NCBI GenBank assembly: GCA_023213395.1
Contig: CM041465.1
Coordinates: 49,359,741-49,423,740, forward strand
From: Cycas panzhihuaensis
Taxonomy: Eukaryota; Cycadophyta
DNA length: 64,000 nt
Direction of reading: 5' to 3'
Positions within the stretch are counted from its first letter, which is position 1. The number at the start of each line of letters is the position of its first letter. Under the pieces are notes generated by a model. It was not told the DNA's origin. It searched no databases and was given only the letters and a program-made list of their open reading frames with translations. The position numbers and the translations under genes are program-made. Positions 12,060-24,558 of the stretch are shown here, in pieces.

Positions 12060-13400
12060 TCATTAGATCCTAAATTTGTGCAAACCTTGAAGAAGTAATT
12101 TTTAGTAAGAGCTTTGGTGAATATATCCATAAGTTGTTCTTTAATTGGAAAAAACTCAACCTACATCTTCCCTGATTTGATCTACTTATAGATATAATGG
12201 TGTTGAATCTTGATTATTCATTTTATATACGTGATTTTTTGGAAGTGAATCTAATAATCCTTACAACCATACAACTCCTCTCGCATTGGCACTTAGCCTA
12301 TGGTACTCAACCTTTTTCTTTAACTAAACCAAGAGGTCAAGCCACTTGATCCATGTAGATCTCCTCTTTAAGTCTTTATTAAAGAATGTTGACTTTACAT
12401 TTATTTGACATAACTTCAAACTATGTATAGTTACCAAAGTAAAGATCAATCTGACTGATGGCATCTTAAAGACTAGTGCAAATGTCTCCTCATAATAGAT
12501 TCCTTCTTTCTATTTGAAATCATGTGCATTAAGTTTTGCCAACTTACAACCAACCTGGTTCTTTCTTCAAAGGTAAGGGAACCAAATCCTACGTATCATT
12601 CCTTCTCCATTATATCTTTCCATTATAAATCTCCTTTCTCTATAGTTATTGGTGTCTATTATAAGTTTGGCTGACATGTTGATTCTACATTCTTTGTCTA
12701 TCCTCTAGCTCTTCAGCTTTCATATTGTAGTCCTTAATGGTCCTCCTAGCCCATAATAGAACATGGGTTGTAATCCATGCCACTTCTTATAATGGCTCCT
12801 CATCAATACTCCTACTAGGTCCTACTTCTATTTCAAACATAATGTTAGGCTTATTAACCTCTACACTTATTAAACCAAAGCTTGGAAATGGAATCAAATA
12901 GAGGATAAAACCTATCTTCAGATGACACCTTAGCATGATACATCATTAGTTCAACCCATTTGACATCTAGACTAATTATAATATTATTCTCCTTGTAAAT
13001 CACATAGCCTATAAGCTTTGTTTTTATCACAAACCCCATATAAATATACTTCAAACTCTTATGATCTTAATGTTATGATCTTCATTTGAGATGTGTGCAA
13101 TCAATGCACCCAAATAACTAATGGAAGGTTTTTTATTAGTCCAACACAATTTGGACGTAATGCTACAAATAATTTTAGAAGGCACCCTATTAAATAGCTG
13201 TCATAACAACTTTTTCCCAAAACATAGGAGGTAGAATCTTTATAATACACCAAACACCTCCCCATCTCCCTTATGGTACAATTCTTTCATATGAAACATA
13301 ATCTTACATGGGGTACATGGGACAATCAACTCTCATTTAATACCATGATCAAGGCAGAACTAAATTCAAGGCATTTTATCATACACTTTTCTATTATCAC
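12060..13400 (-). pseudogene. N1 pol fragments (integrase end, RT start, RNase H end)
   Basis: Minus-strand reading gives an integrase C-terminal piece at about 12854-13340, with an open 66-codon stretch containing KLIGYVIYKEN. The start of RT lies at about 12390-12560 (EETFALVFKMPSVRLIFTLV, then VKSTFFNKDLK). The end of RNase H lies at about 12060-12330 (GVVWL, then EQLMDIFTKALTKNYFF). The RT active site (YVDD) is absent: the frame passes from the early RT straight to late RNase H near 12340, so an internal deletion of most of RT is likely. Stops and frameshifts are frequent. Assignment to Copia rests on the IFTKAL signature and the domain order. Confidence 0.75.
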
Positions 13401-15630
13401 TTCATTTTCATCATAAACTCATAATCATTCCATTCACAAAATCTACATTAGACTTATTCATATATGCTCTATTATTGAACCAACTTTTGATAGGCTATAT
13501 ACCCCATATTATCATCTATTCAACTACTAAAAGTATAAAGGTCTATAAAAAAATGATAACTTCTTATACAAACAAGCCAATAACCAATAGTTCTGAACTC
13601 TTCACCTCACACATCTAATGTAAAAATCATTGATATATATGAATAAAAACACCACTTTATAAAATAAATCACACCTTTAATAAATGCAATGATTAATAAC
13701 ATTATTTTCTTTCCCTATAGCTTAATATCTCTATAAAACATGCCCTTCTATCAATCAATGAAAACTACACTAATATTGATACTTTGCCCAATATTCACCA
13801 CTAACATGCCCTCTTATCAATTAATGAAAATCCACTGATATTGATATTTCACCCATCAATTACCCATATATTCTTCATCACTAATAACACATCATTTATC
13901 AATAAAAAAAAATGAACTATAGAAGATATTTTCTGTAATAAAAGCAACAAAATACATAACAAATCATGCCTAGATTGCTCTCATCAAAATAAACCCTTAT
14001 GCAACCTTACTCAAACACCATGAAATGACCACTTGAACATAACTCAAAGGGCAAGTTATCAATATTATCAAATAACTCTAAAATATCTTAAGAGACATCA
14101 AAACATCTTCATCTTTGATAAGATTAATAGCTATCAAAGAATGACTTTGAAATTCAAAGGGTGCTAAAATATATCAAATAACGACTTTGATAAAAAATGG
14201 GGCAATCTAAAAAATCATACAACAAAGGGGATTTAATAATTATCGATACGTCTTGATAAATCAATCAATGGTGATCAAATATATTAATCAAACATGCCTT
14301 AAATTTATATTTATATGGCAATTAATATGGGTGACTTCATTGAAATATCATGTGCGACAAACAATAAGGCAATTACAACAATCAAATTTAAAGGTGATTA
14401 AATATATTTCAATGCAGATTCCAAAATGAAAATAAGCGATGACTGCGAATATCAAAACTCTACAATGATCAAATATTATCAAAGGTGACATGTGAATAAA
14501 ATTATCGAGTGATGAAAATTATGAATAAAATGCCTTATATTGAAGTCATAATTATATGTGACAACTATGTATATTCTCTTATGGTTGCTCAACCCTACAT
14601 ATATGGCTTTATATTATATACGATCCAATGTCATATATGTAATGCTATCTAATATAAGGATTCATCTACAACTATAACCTATAACTTCTACAACTAACAC
14701 TTCTCGAAGGGCATCTCTCTCATAATGACTAGGAGCTCTCCCAATTTATGGTATAAGGGTCTTCTCCACGGTGACTACAAATTCACTAGCACAAAACCTC
14801 TCTCACAACTACATAGGGGGGATCATACATTTAAATACTTGGGTTTTTTTAATTCATGATAGGCTTCATATACTTTCACGATGACACTCAACTATAATTT
14901 TCCATAGTGGTTGGAGTAATACCATGCAAAGCAATAACATCTTAATACTCCAAGTGTATTTATGGCCTCATCTCCTGCGATAATCTATATCACTCTCTTC
15001 ACAATGAATGGCTATTTGCATACTTGCCTCTCCCACTACATTTGCTCTTCATGAGGACTGCAACCATTCATCTTAAAGTAAGGCTATGGCTATCTACTCC
15101 TTACCATGATAGCAACAGACTAGAATACCTTTGAATGAGGCTACAATCAATAATGGGCAATATATAATGGCCCACAAGCTATGTACCTTCACAATGAATG
15201 GCTATATGCATCTTTGTCTTCAACAGTCTAGAGAAATTATTTCTATGACCATGATCTTAATCCATCGATGGCTACGAGGCAAATAAATAGATCGTACACC
15301 TTCCATAGGTTAAAAATGCATATCAATGGATGGCAACTGAATAACCAATAGCTGCAAATTTAAAAATAGGAGGCACCAGCATATGCTTCACACCTAAACA
15401 CCTACACAAAATAAAATAACATCTTACACTCATCTGCACACCTTTGAAAACCATCGAATCTCTACAAAACAAATAACAAAAAGCACTAGGAATTTTCATA
15501 CGATCATCGCACTATGGTACCTACTTTCAGTCATTGGATAAGACAATCTTCAAGGGTTGAGTCAATACTACCTAACAACTAACAATCAAAATAATCTACC
15601 CAACATTTGCCTCCTTATGTATGACCTTTT
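13401..15630 (-). other. N1 5' internal DNA, non-coding
   Basis: About 2.2 kb between the primer site and integrase where gag and protease would normally lie. No gag or protease motif is visible. The phrase 'cacaatgaatggctatttgcat' occurs twice (about 14999 and 15187). Similar 'atggctat' phrases occur in element B at 18180-18450. Confidence 0.45.
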
Positions 15631-15642
15631 GCTTTAATACCA
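15631..15642 (-). other. N1 primer-binding site
   Basis: Minus-strand TGGTATTAAAGC abuts the 5' LTR and differs from the Met-type TGGTATCAGAGC at two bases, both C-to-T or G-to-A. Confidence 0.85.
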
Positions 15643-15969
15643 TATTAGAAAATACTAAATATATAGATAGGATACAAAATTACTTATGTATATAATATAC
15701 ATGAAATAAATAAGCATAGAGGGACATATTTGACATGGGAACCTTGCGGTTAAAACCTATCATAGAAATATAATGTTGTATTATTATAAATCTATCTTAA
15801 GTTATAATGGACTTTGAATCCCTATTCATAGATCCATAAAGCCTCAGATAATTATAATTGAAATTGCATCCATCAACCCAAATAACATCACAATATTACA
15901 TCATGTGTTCATACAAACTATCACTCCATTTACATTAGTTAGGTAAGTGGATATAATGCCACTCTGATA
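15643..15969 (-). repeat. N1 5' LTR
   Basis: 327 bp, matching 11640-11967. The outer end is followed by AATCT. Confidence 0.9.
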
Positions 15970-16992
15970 AATCTTAACTCTTTATCTATGCTAGAACTGA
16001 CATCACCTACAAGTTGATAAATATACTTGCCTCCTGTAAGTATGACCTATCATTACAAGGCATTAACTTATCATGATATCAACCAATCAACTACTTACAA
16101 CCATAACTCAATGCATTATGCCATATGAAGTATTCTCCTTAACCATATCACAAGCTTCTTTGAGATTGAATGCAGGCTAATACATTAGCTAGTTCGATGG
16201 AATGACCTTCTCTATACATAATCCCTCAATATATGAGTTTTCTCTTGGTTCCACCTTGCTTGCTTCTAGCTCTCATACTCCCCAAGGAGTCAAACTTAGC
16301 TGGAAGACCCTTAACTCCATCCATTGTACCATGGACCAAATATGCAATAATGGTTCTTTAAGAATAACCATGTGATATGCTAATAGGTCTAAATAATTCC
16401 ATATCCTTTACCTATAAAGTTATAAATAATACTTCAACTCTTTCAAGTATGTGCTACCTTTATCAGTAAATTTATGCTCAGTCCTGTGCTACTTCTGTCA
16501 ATGACTTTGTATAAATGCATGTGTGGTCTCCAAGTACTACCTCTCCATTGACAAATCTATACTTATTGTTTAAACATATGAAACTACATCATGTTAGACT
16601 AGGTAAAGTAAACCAATACTAAACCAAGTGTCATCAGGTAACCAAGGCCCTTAACATCATCTAAGCATTGAAATAAACTCGGTATGCAACATAAATACTA
16701 TTTGATGAGTTCTTCATATCATTATATCAAATCTCAAGCATATCCATGGGAGTTTCCAATATCACTCTTAAACTGCATCATAAATTGAGCTTAAAATATA
16801 AGCCTTAATATACATAGTTTCAATGAAAACTTGTTTCCAATTGCCAACAAGTAGTCATTGCCATCATTACACACATTCATGAGCCTTTAAAACCATAAAA
16901 CATCCTAAACCAATTCTTAAAATACTCAAAAATTACATTTTTTCACTTGTCAAAACCACTTTAATAAACTTCACTAATTAAAATCTACACCA

Positions 16993-17560
16993 TGCAATTT
17001 TTGAAACATGCATTGTGACCACTTGTTTTGATTGTCTTGAAGTCCTCTTTTCAATGTAACTAACAACACCTTGATCCAACATCGTAGTGTAAAACTATAA
17101 TTAAAATAGTGATAATATGTTGTTCAAAAATGAACATGGCTTAAAAAGATCTTATTAGCCCCCTTTCGTTGGAGCTCTTAGTTGCAATTTTTGAAACATG
17201 CATTGTGACCACTAGTTTTGAGTGTCTTGAAGTGCTCTTTTCTACATAATTAATGACACCTTGATCCAATATTCCAGTGCAAAATTATAGTCAAAATAGT
17301 GATAATATGTCATTCAAAAATAAAAATGGCTTAAAAAATCTCATTATACCCATTTCATTAGAGCTCCTGGTTGTAATTTTTGAAACATGTATTGTGACCA
17401 CTCATTTTAATTATCTTGAAGTATTCTTTTCAATGAAACTAATGACACCTTAATTCAACATCCCAGTGTAAAATTATAGTCAAAATAGTGATAATATGTC
17501 ATTAAAAAATGAACACGACTTAAAAAATCTCATTAGGACCCTTTTGTTGGAGCTCTTATT
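16993..17560. repeat. Three tandem repeats of about 189 bp in element B
   Basis: Units at 16993-17182, 17183-17370 and 17371-17560. Each begins TGCAATTTTTGAAACATGCATTG-like, has 'agtgataatatg' in the middle and ends with GGAGCTCTTAG-like sequence. They differ from one another by scattered substitutions and show no open frame. A diverged single copy in element C suggests that the amplification happened in B. Confidence 0.85.
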
Positions 17561-18769
17561 GTCTTATAGGGGGCTATATGGACTTTACAACTTTATCAAA
17601 ATTGATTAAATTACATCCAACATTTGCAAATTTCTTTTATATATGATCAAATATTCACCTCTATGTACACAAATCTAGTGAAAATCTCATTAAAAAAAAT
17701 GATTGAATTAGATTAAAATCTAATTAAATTTCATCTTTGTCAACCGTAATCCACTTTGGTGAGTAGCTCAAACTTCTTCAATAATTTTTCATGGCCTTTG
17801 GTAGGAAATTATATAGTTGGATACATCTCAAACTTTGATTCCTTCATAGATTTCTATGGTTGTGTGCACCCTCCTTCCTCATATGCAAATAGATGTCCCA
17901 TGTAAGATCCATTGGTGAGCAACCTTCTATCATATAGTCTCTTTCCATGTAGAGTCATCTTACCGTTGAGTGAGTAGCTCACGTTAACATAGGTGTATAC
18001 AACTTCTCCTTCAAGGCTATCATGTAGAGCACTAGGCATCTTCCATCTTCATTATCTCCATAACTATGAGTAGACCTCATCTACAGTACACAACTAGATT
18101 GTTCTTTACATATTTAGGTGTCTCTATATACAACAGAGTAGACTCCTTCCTTCATTGCTAAGTGCTTCCACATAAACCCTACATATAGACTTCCCATGGC
18201 TATATATCTTCCTTTCTATAGATCAACATGGCATAGCCTTCCATGGCTACTCACAACTATATCTTGGGTGTTTGGGTATCTCTTCTATTATGAGCAACTC
18301 CCTCACAAAAATGGGTAGCTATTTGGGAATTGATATCTTCACAAAGTTGTCATTCCAAATCCTTTTGTGAGTGTTACCTTATACAAAGGGTTTCCATAAT
18401 AGCCATATCTATAGTCTTCAACAAGCATGCCTCTATCCTTCAATGGCTATTTGTCTTCATCTATATAGATGAGCATTACCTCAGGCAACCTCCTTTGTAG
18501 CTTACATACAACTCATGCAAAGATCCTTCAATAGACACCTTCACACAAATTCCACTCAACTACATTAATTCTTACTAAGGTTTTATTTATTTTATAGATG
18601 AAAATACTATAAATAGTGGAAATTGGCTCTAAATAAAGGACAATTGGGACTAAATGGGCTTCATGATAATGACTTCATGGTGGCAGTAAACTGAAGGAAG
18701 TGGGAGTTAGAGGGAGCAAACAACTACAAAGCCATTATTGAATAACAATTTTTTATAAAACATAGGTAT

Positions 18770-18962
18770 TGTTAAGGAACACATAGGGGCCTTACAACCC
18801 AGTATAAATAGATGAGAGTTTGGTAAAAGGCCAACATCTACCATCTTTGGTGTTTAAAAATATGATTAAAAAGTAATTAATACTCAGCTAAGGTTGACCA
18901 ATGTCAGCTCCACGAAACCTAATGTTGGCACACCTTTTAATAATTCAAATGAATATTATCCA
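18770..18962 (-). repeat. C4 3' LTR (boundaries inferred)
   Basis: A 193-bp block beginning TGTTAAGGAACAC and ending ATATTATCCA on the plus strand (TGGATAATATTC...CCTTAACA on the minus strand). Its minus-strand start is preceded by ATGGGGGAGAAATA, a polypurine tract, just after the C4 RNase H end. The partner LTR has been lost, so the left border rests on the terminal motif alone. Confidence 0.5.
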
Positions 18963-18967
18963 ATATT

Positions 18968-19895
18968 TCTCCCCCATAATGTTCATTTAGGAAGACTCCA
19001 AACTTGTCTTTGAATTTGTAAAACTTGAACTTTCTAAGAGCTTTAGTAAAGATGTTTGTCACCTATTCTTTAGTGTTATAATAGGTTAACTCAATCTCAC
19101 CAACTTAAACCAATTTTCTGATGAAATGATGTTGAGTATCAATACACTTTGTTTTACTATGAAATATTGTATTTCAAGTCATTTGTATGGTACTTTGGTA
19201 CTATTTCATAGGCTCTTACTACTACTACTTTGTATTCTAGTTTTCTTACATCTTTCCATTCATCTTTTAAGTTAGCTTCCTCAAAAGTGTGAGGCTCCTT
19301 TGATTCCATAACTTGGTTTATTAGGGAAAAGTTAACTCTATTAGAGTAAGTAGACAATCTTTCAAAATTATTTTCTAATATATTTATAGGATCATGATGT
19401 CTTTAGAACCATTTTAGAACCCTTTGATTAAATGTAGAGGGTCCTACTTTATTTGGACTCAATTCATGTAGACATGGCATATTTGTTGAGTTAGGGTATG
19501 AATCAATTTCTGCTATGATATTCTTTCCCTTATCTTTTTTAATTTCTTCTTGATAGTAATCATCTTCCTTCAAGATAACATCCCTACTCATAATTATTTT
19601 CTTTTCTTTTGGATCAAATAGTTTATAGGATCTAGAGACATTGTAGTATCTTATAAATATGCATTTGGTACCTTTTCCATCCAATTTTATTCTGGTTTAT
19701 TTTGGTACATGAGTAAATGCTACACACCTAAAAATTTTCAAGTGCTTGGCTTATGACCTATCCAAGCTTCCTCTGGTGTTACCCACCTAAGAGCCTTAGT
19801 AGTACACATATTTAATAGATAAACTATTGTATACATGGCTTCTACCCAAAGTTCATATCCAATGTTTATCTTTGAGCATACATATTATCATTTCT
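18968..19895 (-). pseudogene. C4 pol 3' part: integrase end, RT start, RNase H end
   Basis: The minus strand reads CMLKDKHWIYELWVEAMYT (about 19800-19880), then the integrase C-terminal section SYKLFDPKEKKIIMSRDVI (19403-19684). The start of the RT region comes next (EPHTFEEANLKDEWKD, 19157-19357). Immediately after, at about 19150, it jumps to the last part of RNase H (TKCIDTQHHFIRK and NIFTKALRKF). The whole RT catalytic region is therefore deleted. Remaining stops include TAG at former Gln codons. Confidence 0.82.
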
Positions 19896-20371
19896 ATTGA
19901 GAAAACTAAGTCCCAATAACTAGAATCAGGCACCAAGATCTAAACTATTTTGCAACTAATTACATAAATTGAAACTAAAATTTAACATACAAGTTCTTGA
20001 ACTAGAGATAATACAATAAATAAATCAAAAAGCTAAAACATCACATATATACCAAATATAACATGGTAAAACCCTAGTAGTATGCTAGGGAAACCTCCAT
20101 ACAAGAAATGTATAGATTTTTACTATCTAAGAATGGAGAAATGTACATAATCTATAGCAGAATATTTATAATAATAATAATCAATTGCCTCTTCTCAATA
20201 CAGTACATCCAATTTATCGAATACCATTAACATAATGAAAAAACACCCTAAATTAGGCTATATGAGAGAGTCATACAAGGCACAAATCTCGACCATCAAA
20301 TCTAAGTTATTTTGAATGAATGACCCTGATTCTCTTTACAATTTAGTATGTTTTATAGTGTTAGCTTTTTG
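19896..20371 (-). repeat. C3 3' LTR
   Basis: Matches 24559-25035 along its length, sharing 'aactattttgcaactaattaca' and 'aacatggtaaaacccta'. The inner border is set by where the match ends at AGCTTTTT. Confidence 0.85.
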
Positions 20372-20618
20372 GGTTAAGGGTTACCACCCTTGAACCTCTT
20401 CTTTATGGTGGGGGAGGGGGGGGGTTCTAGTGCCGCCACATCCTCTGGCTAAGGGGGGATCTCACCTCCCTTGGATCCCCTCACAAAAGTTTTGGGGGGA
20501 AACCATGCTACTAACCTATTAAAATTTTGCTTCTAAAACATTGTTGTCACATTATCTAGTAATCTCCATCTTGACAATAATTTATCTGATACCTTTTTTA
20601 GACCATTTATTACTTTTT
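20372..20618 (-). other. C3 3' untranslated region with long G runs
   Basis: Between the RNase H stop and the 3' LTR. It contains GGTGGGGGAGGGGGGGGG (about 20408-20425), 'aagggggga' near 20451 and 'ttttggggggaaac' near 20490 on the plus strand. The last two read as C runs on the minus strand, so none of them is the usual minus-strand polypurine tract. The A+T-rich surroundings make the tract stand out. Confidence 0.6.
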
Positions 20619-22190
20619 CTATAAACTAAGAGAAGTTAAGTACCATTTGAACTTCTTTAATAGTAGTGGTTTTGTGAACATGTTAGCACAATTATGTTTT
20701 GTATTAACCTTCTCAAGTGCCACTCCACCTACTTCCACAACCTGTCTAACAAAATGGTACTTAAGAGTAATATGCTTTATCCTACTATGATAAGTTGGAT
20801 TCTTTGCTAAGTAAATAGCACTTTGACTGTCACAAAATATGTTTACCTTTTTATGTTTCCTTTCAAGCTCAACCAATAGACCCCTGCAACTAGATTGCTT
20901 CCTTATAAGTATATGCTACAATAATATATTCTACTTCTATAGTCAATAATATAATTATACTCTATAATTTTAACATCTAACTAACTAGACTATTTGTAAA
21001 AGTAAACACATAATCTGAAGTAGACCTTCTCTTATCTAAATCTCCTATAAAGTCTAAATCAATATATCCATAAACCTGATTACCTATACCACCAAAGGTG
21101 ATGCAATAATCCCTTATACCCCTCAAATACCGAAGTACCTATTTCACTATTGCCAAATGTTCCTTTTCTAGATTTGCCATAAACCTACTAACTACATTGA
21201 CTACATGTAAAATGTTAGGTTTTGTATATATAGTGGCATACATCAAACTTTCTACTATACTGGCATAAGGTATATGATATATATAATCCTTTTTTTTCTT
21301 CACTACTAGGACTCATAGTTGAATAAATCTTGAAATAGAAAACTAATGGGATACTAGTTAGTTTCACATTTGCCGTACCAAATCTGGTTAGCACCTTCTC
21401 CATATATTTTTGTTGTGATAACCATAGCTTACCATTTTTCCTATCTCTATGTATCTCCATACTTAAGATTTATTTTACAGCTCTTAGATCCTTCATATCA
21501 AAAGTCCTAGCTAATTGAGTCTTTAACTTGTTGATTTCTGCCATACTCTTGCTTGCAACCAGCATGTCATCAACATATAATACCAAGATAATATATAAGA
21601 TATTGTCTAAGAATTTAAAGTAAACACAATAATCATATTTACTTCTTTTAAAATTTTGGCTCTCTATGAAGACATCAAACTTCTTGTACCATTGCTTGGG
21701 TGATTACTTTAGGCTACACAATGATTTCCTGAGCTTATAAACAAGTCTTTTCCTACCATCCTATACAAACCCTTCTAGTTGATCCATATAGATCTCCTCA
21801 TCTAAATCTCCATGTAAAAAAGATATTTTTATATCTAACTACTCTAACTCTAAATTAAGAGAAGCTACCAATGCTAATAGAAGTTGAATTGAAACAAGTT
21901 TAATAATTGGTCAAAAAATCTCATGAAAATCAATACTTGCTTTATGTGCAAAGCCTTTAGCCACCAGTCTTGCCCTGTATTTATTAACCTTTCTATCAAC
22001 GTCTATTTTCTTCTTGAAAACCCACCTACAACCAATAGTCTTCCTACCATGTGCAAGTTCTACCAAGTCATATAAATTATTTTTCTTTAAAGAATCTATC
22101 TCTTTCTGCATAATCATCTTCCACTTCTCACTATAGATATCATCTACTACTTCTTGATAGCATGTAGGCTCACCATTATTAGAAACCAAA
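20619..22190 (-). pseudogene. C3 reverse transcriptase and RNase H
   Basis: Minus-strand RT begins near 22190 with DDIYSEKWKMIMQKEIDSL and GCRWVFKKKIDVDRKV (21911-22189). The catalytic YVDDMLVASK motif is at about 21545-21590, followed by HRDRKNGKLWLSQQKYMEK (21215-21460). RNase H ends at 20619-20876 with IFCDSQSAIYLAKNP and FTKPLLLKKF. These copy the element RNA and remove the template. Several stops separate open pieces of 80-92 codons. The active-site aspartates survive, so inactivation is by nonsense changes rather than by loss of the motif. Confidence 0.9.
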
Positions 22191-23600
22191 GTAATAGAAA
22201 TAGAAGGGTTATACCTGTTAAGTGGATGAATGACTCGTATAGATCTTCTAACAGTTGGTAGAGGAGTGTCTATATACTCCTATAAATTTGCTATAGATTC
22301 ATCTTCTCAATCTTAACCTATTTATATTTAACTTTCTGCTCTTATTTCACTTTAACTTCTATACTACTTAATTTTAGAAAAGGAGATTCATCAAAAATAA
22401 CATCTCTATTAATAGTGATTTTATGGGTAGTAAGATCCCATAACTTGTATCCCTTCACACCATCTCTATCACTATAACCAACAAACATATCTCTTGGATA
22501 TTGGGTTTAACTTTGAATATTGACTTTCATTAGTCAAGGCATAAGTATCACAACAAAAAACTTTTTGAATAGTTATATAGATGTCTAGTCTATACCTCTT
22601 TAGGAATCTTATAACTTATTACAAGTGATGGTGATATGTTTACCAAATAAGAAGCTTTCTAAACAACTTCTACCCATAAGCCCTACTTCACTCTTGCATT
22701 ACTCAATATGCTTACCACTCTTTCCAAGAGTGTCATGTTCGCACTCAGGTATACCATTTTGCTGTGGAGTATAACTAACAGTCTTATGCCTTTTGATCCT
22801 AACTTCTTTGCAATAGTTTTCAAACTCTAAAGAGTTGAACTCACCTCTATTTTAAATTCTTAAATATTTGATTGACCTACCAGTGCTTTTCTCAACCAGA
22901 GCCTTAAATTGCTTAAATACACTAAAAACTTTAGATTTCCCTTTCAAAAAATAGGCCCATACCTTTCTAGAGTAATCATCTATAAATGTGATAAAGTATA
23001 ATAATCCTCCATAATATATTATAGGGGTTGGTCCCCACACATCCAAATATACATAATCCAAAACACCTTTACTTGTATGACTCCCTACTTTAACCCAGAG
23101 TCTAAACTACTTTCTAAAAATACAATGTTTACAAAAATTTAAATATAAAATCTGTAAGTTAGAAAGCGATTTATGGCTCATCAACACCTTAAGTTCTTTC
23201 TCACTCATGTGCCCAAGTCTCTGATGCCATAACTAGGCAGGATCTTATACAGTCTTTGATGTTATAGCTCCATGACTAACATCTATACTTCTTACCAAAA
23301 TATAAAGGTTTTCTTTATTTAAGGCTGTTATGATAACTAAGGTGCCCTTTGATACTTTCAAGACTCCTTCATGAAATGCGTACTTATAACCACTAAAATC
23401 TAGTTCACCCAAGGAAATTAGATTCTTTTTTAGATGAGGTACATGTCTTACTTTAGCTAATATTCTCAGTATACCATTGAACATTTTAATTTTGATGCTA
23501 CTAATGCCCATTGTCTTATAGAAAACTTCATTTCCCATAAGCACATCACAACCATTAAGAGGTTGGTACGATGAAAACCAACTCTTATGTGGACACATGT
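22191..23600 (-). pseudogene. C3 integrase and protease region
   Basis: The protease motif at about 23590-23625 is decayed to a GVSHHMCPH reading. The open stretch 23245-23598 continues through the protease-integrase spacer (LGELDFSGYKYAF). The HHCC finger region follows near 23100-23220 (HMSEKELKVLMSH). The integrase core is at 22852-23061 with VYLDVWGP, FITFIDDYSRKVWAYF and KALVEKSTGRSIKYLR. TPQQNGIPEC lies near 22755-22790 and keeps its Glu, but the second Asp region has become a stop. GYSDRDGVKGYKLWD near 22430-22490 marks the integrase C-terminus. Confidence 0.87.
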
Positions 23601-24450
23601 GGTGAGAAACACCTTAATCTAATAACCAATCATGATGATAATGGGAAACATTATAAGCAACTAAGACATCATCATCTATACCTTGATTCGACTCCACTTG
23701 ATTAGCCTCCTTGGTAAGATCTTCTTTTTTCTAGAACTCCTTCCTTTTGTAGTAATCTTTTTTGAGGTGACCTGTCTTATTGTAGTATAAATATCTAAAC
23801 TTACTCTTCTTACCTTTTGACCTTAACTTCTATGTATCCTTAGAGCTTTGTCCTCTCTCAATTATTCTACCCTTTGTTGTCATAGCTTTTAGTGTGGAGG
23901 TTTTAATATTGGACTTCCTCCTCACCTCTTCCATCAACAAAGTACTCATAACAGAATCATAGTCTAATTCATCTATAGTGCTAAAATTAATTGAGGTGAT
24001 AATATTATCTTAAGATTTTAATAATAAACATAATAAGGTAATAACTTTATCCTCATCCTCAATTGTGACATCAATACTAGCTAACTAACAAATGAGAGTA
24101 TTGAAAATATTTAAATTATTAGGAATTTTTATACCTTCCTTCATTTGTAATGAGTATAGTTGCCTCTTCAAGTAGATTTGACTTGTCACTAATTTAGCCA
24201 TGTACAAGATTCCCTATCAGTTCTATAATCCTGCTAATGTCTTCTCCCCTACAATGTAAAATAGAATTTCGTCTGCCAAGCATAATCACATTATACTAAG
24301 AGCCCTTTTATCTTAATCATTTCATTCGTCATCATCCATTCCTATGGGTTTCTTCAATTTCCCTTATAGAGTTTTGTATAATCTTTGTTATATTAGAACA
24401 TTATATGCTTTTAGCTTTTAAAGCTTGAAGTTGTTTTTGCCATTGAATTT
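23601..24450 (-). pseudogene. C3 gag with a fully lost zinc knuckle
   Basis: Minus-strand gag remnant between the 5' LTR leader and the protease. At about 23745-23795 the nucleocapsid finger reads YLYYNKTGHLKKDY: the spacing of CX2CX4HX4C is kept but all three Cys are Tyr. The rest is fragmented by stops. Assignment rests on position and this motif. Confidence 0.7.
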
Positions 24451-24558
24451 CTCCACCCTGAACTTTACATTTATTAATTTTTCCATTTTATGCAGAAAAA
24501 GCCAACACCAAAACTTTCACAAACTCGCTACAAAAATAAAAGTGGCTCTAATACTGCT

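Larger units (their letters stand above)
11640..15969 (-). mobile_element. Complete but decayed Copia element N1, nested in element B
   Basis: LTRs of 328 bp (11640-11967) and 327 bp (15643-15969) are directly flanked by the same five bases, AATCT (11635-11639 and 15970-15974). The primer site, read on the minus strand, is TGGTATTAAAGC (15631-15642), and AAAAGGGGA precedes the 3' LTR. The internal DNA is only 3.7 kb. It keeps pieces of integrase, RT and RNase H on the minus strand, but no gag is recognisable in 13500-15630, so it was already deletion-prone or non-autonomous. Confidence 0.9.
11592..18769 (-). mobile_element. Element B internal region (LARD-like), split by N1
   Basis: Outside the inserted Copia (11640-15969) this element shows no reading frame that I can tie to a protein, which fits a large retrotransposon derivative that depends on others for enzymes. 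It holds three 189-bp tandem repeats (16993-17560). A diverged single copy of that unit stands at 50765-50925 in element C, again followed by a G-rich 'taggggggctata' motif, so B and C share internal structure. Bases 17600-18769 are rich in 'ccatggctatat' and 'tcttc' phrases but hold nothing recognisable. The right border against C4 is inferred from the C4 LTR terminus. Confidence 0.45.

Noticed and set aside
16993-17560. CRISPR-like array
   Set aside because: Units of 189 bp touch each other with no unique spacers, and the setting is a plant LTR element.
20400-20500. Telomere or rDNA fragment from the G-rich run
   Set aside because: No TTTAGGG period and no rRNA match; it lies at a fixed place in C3.
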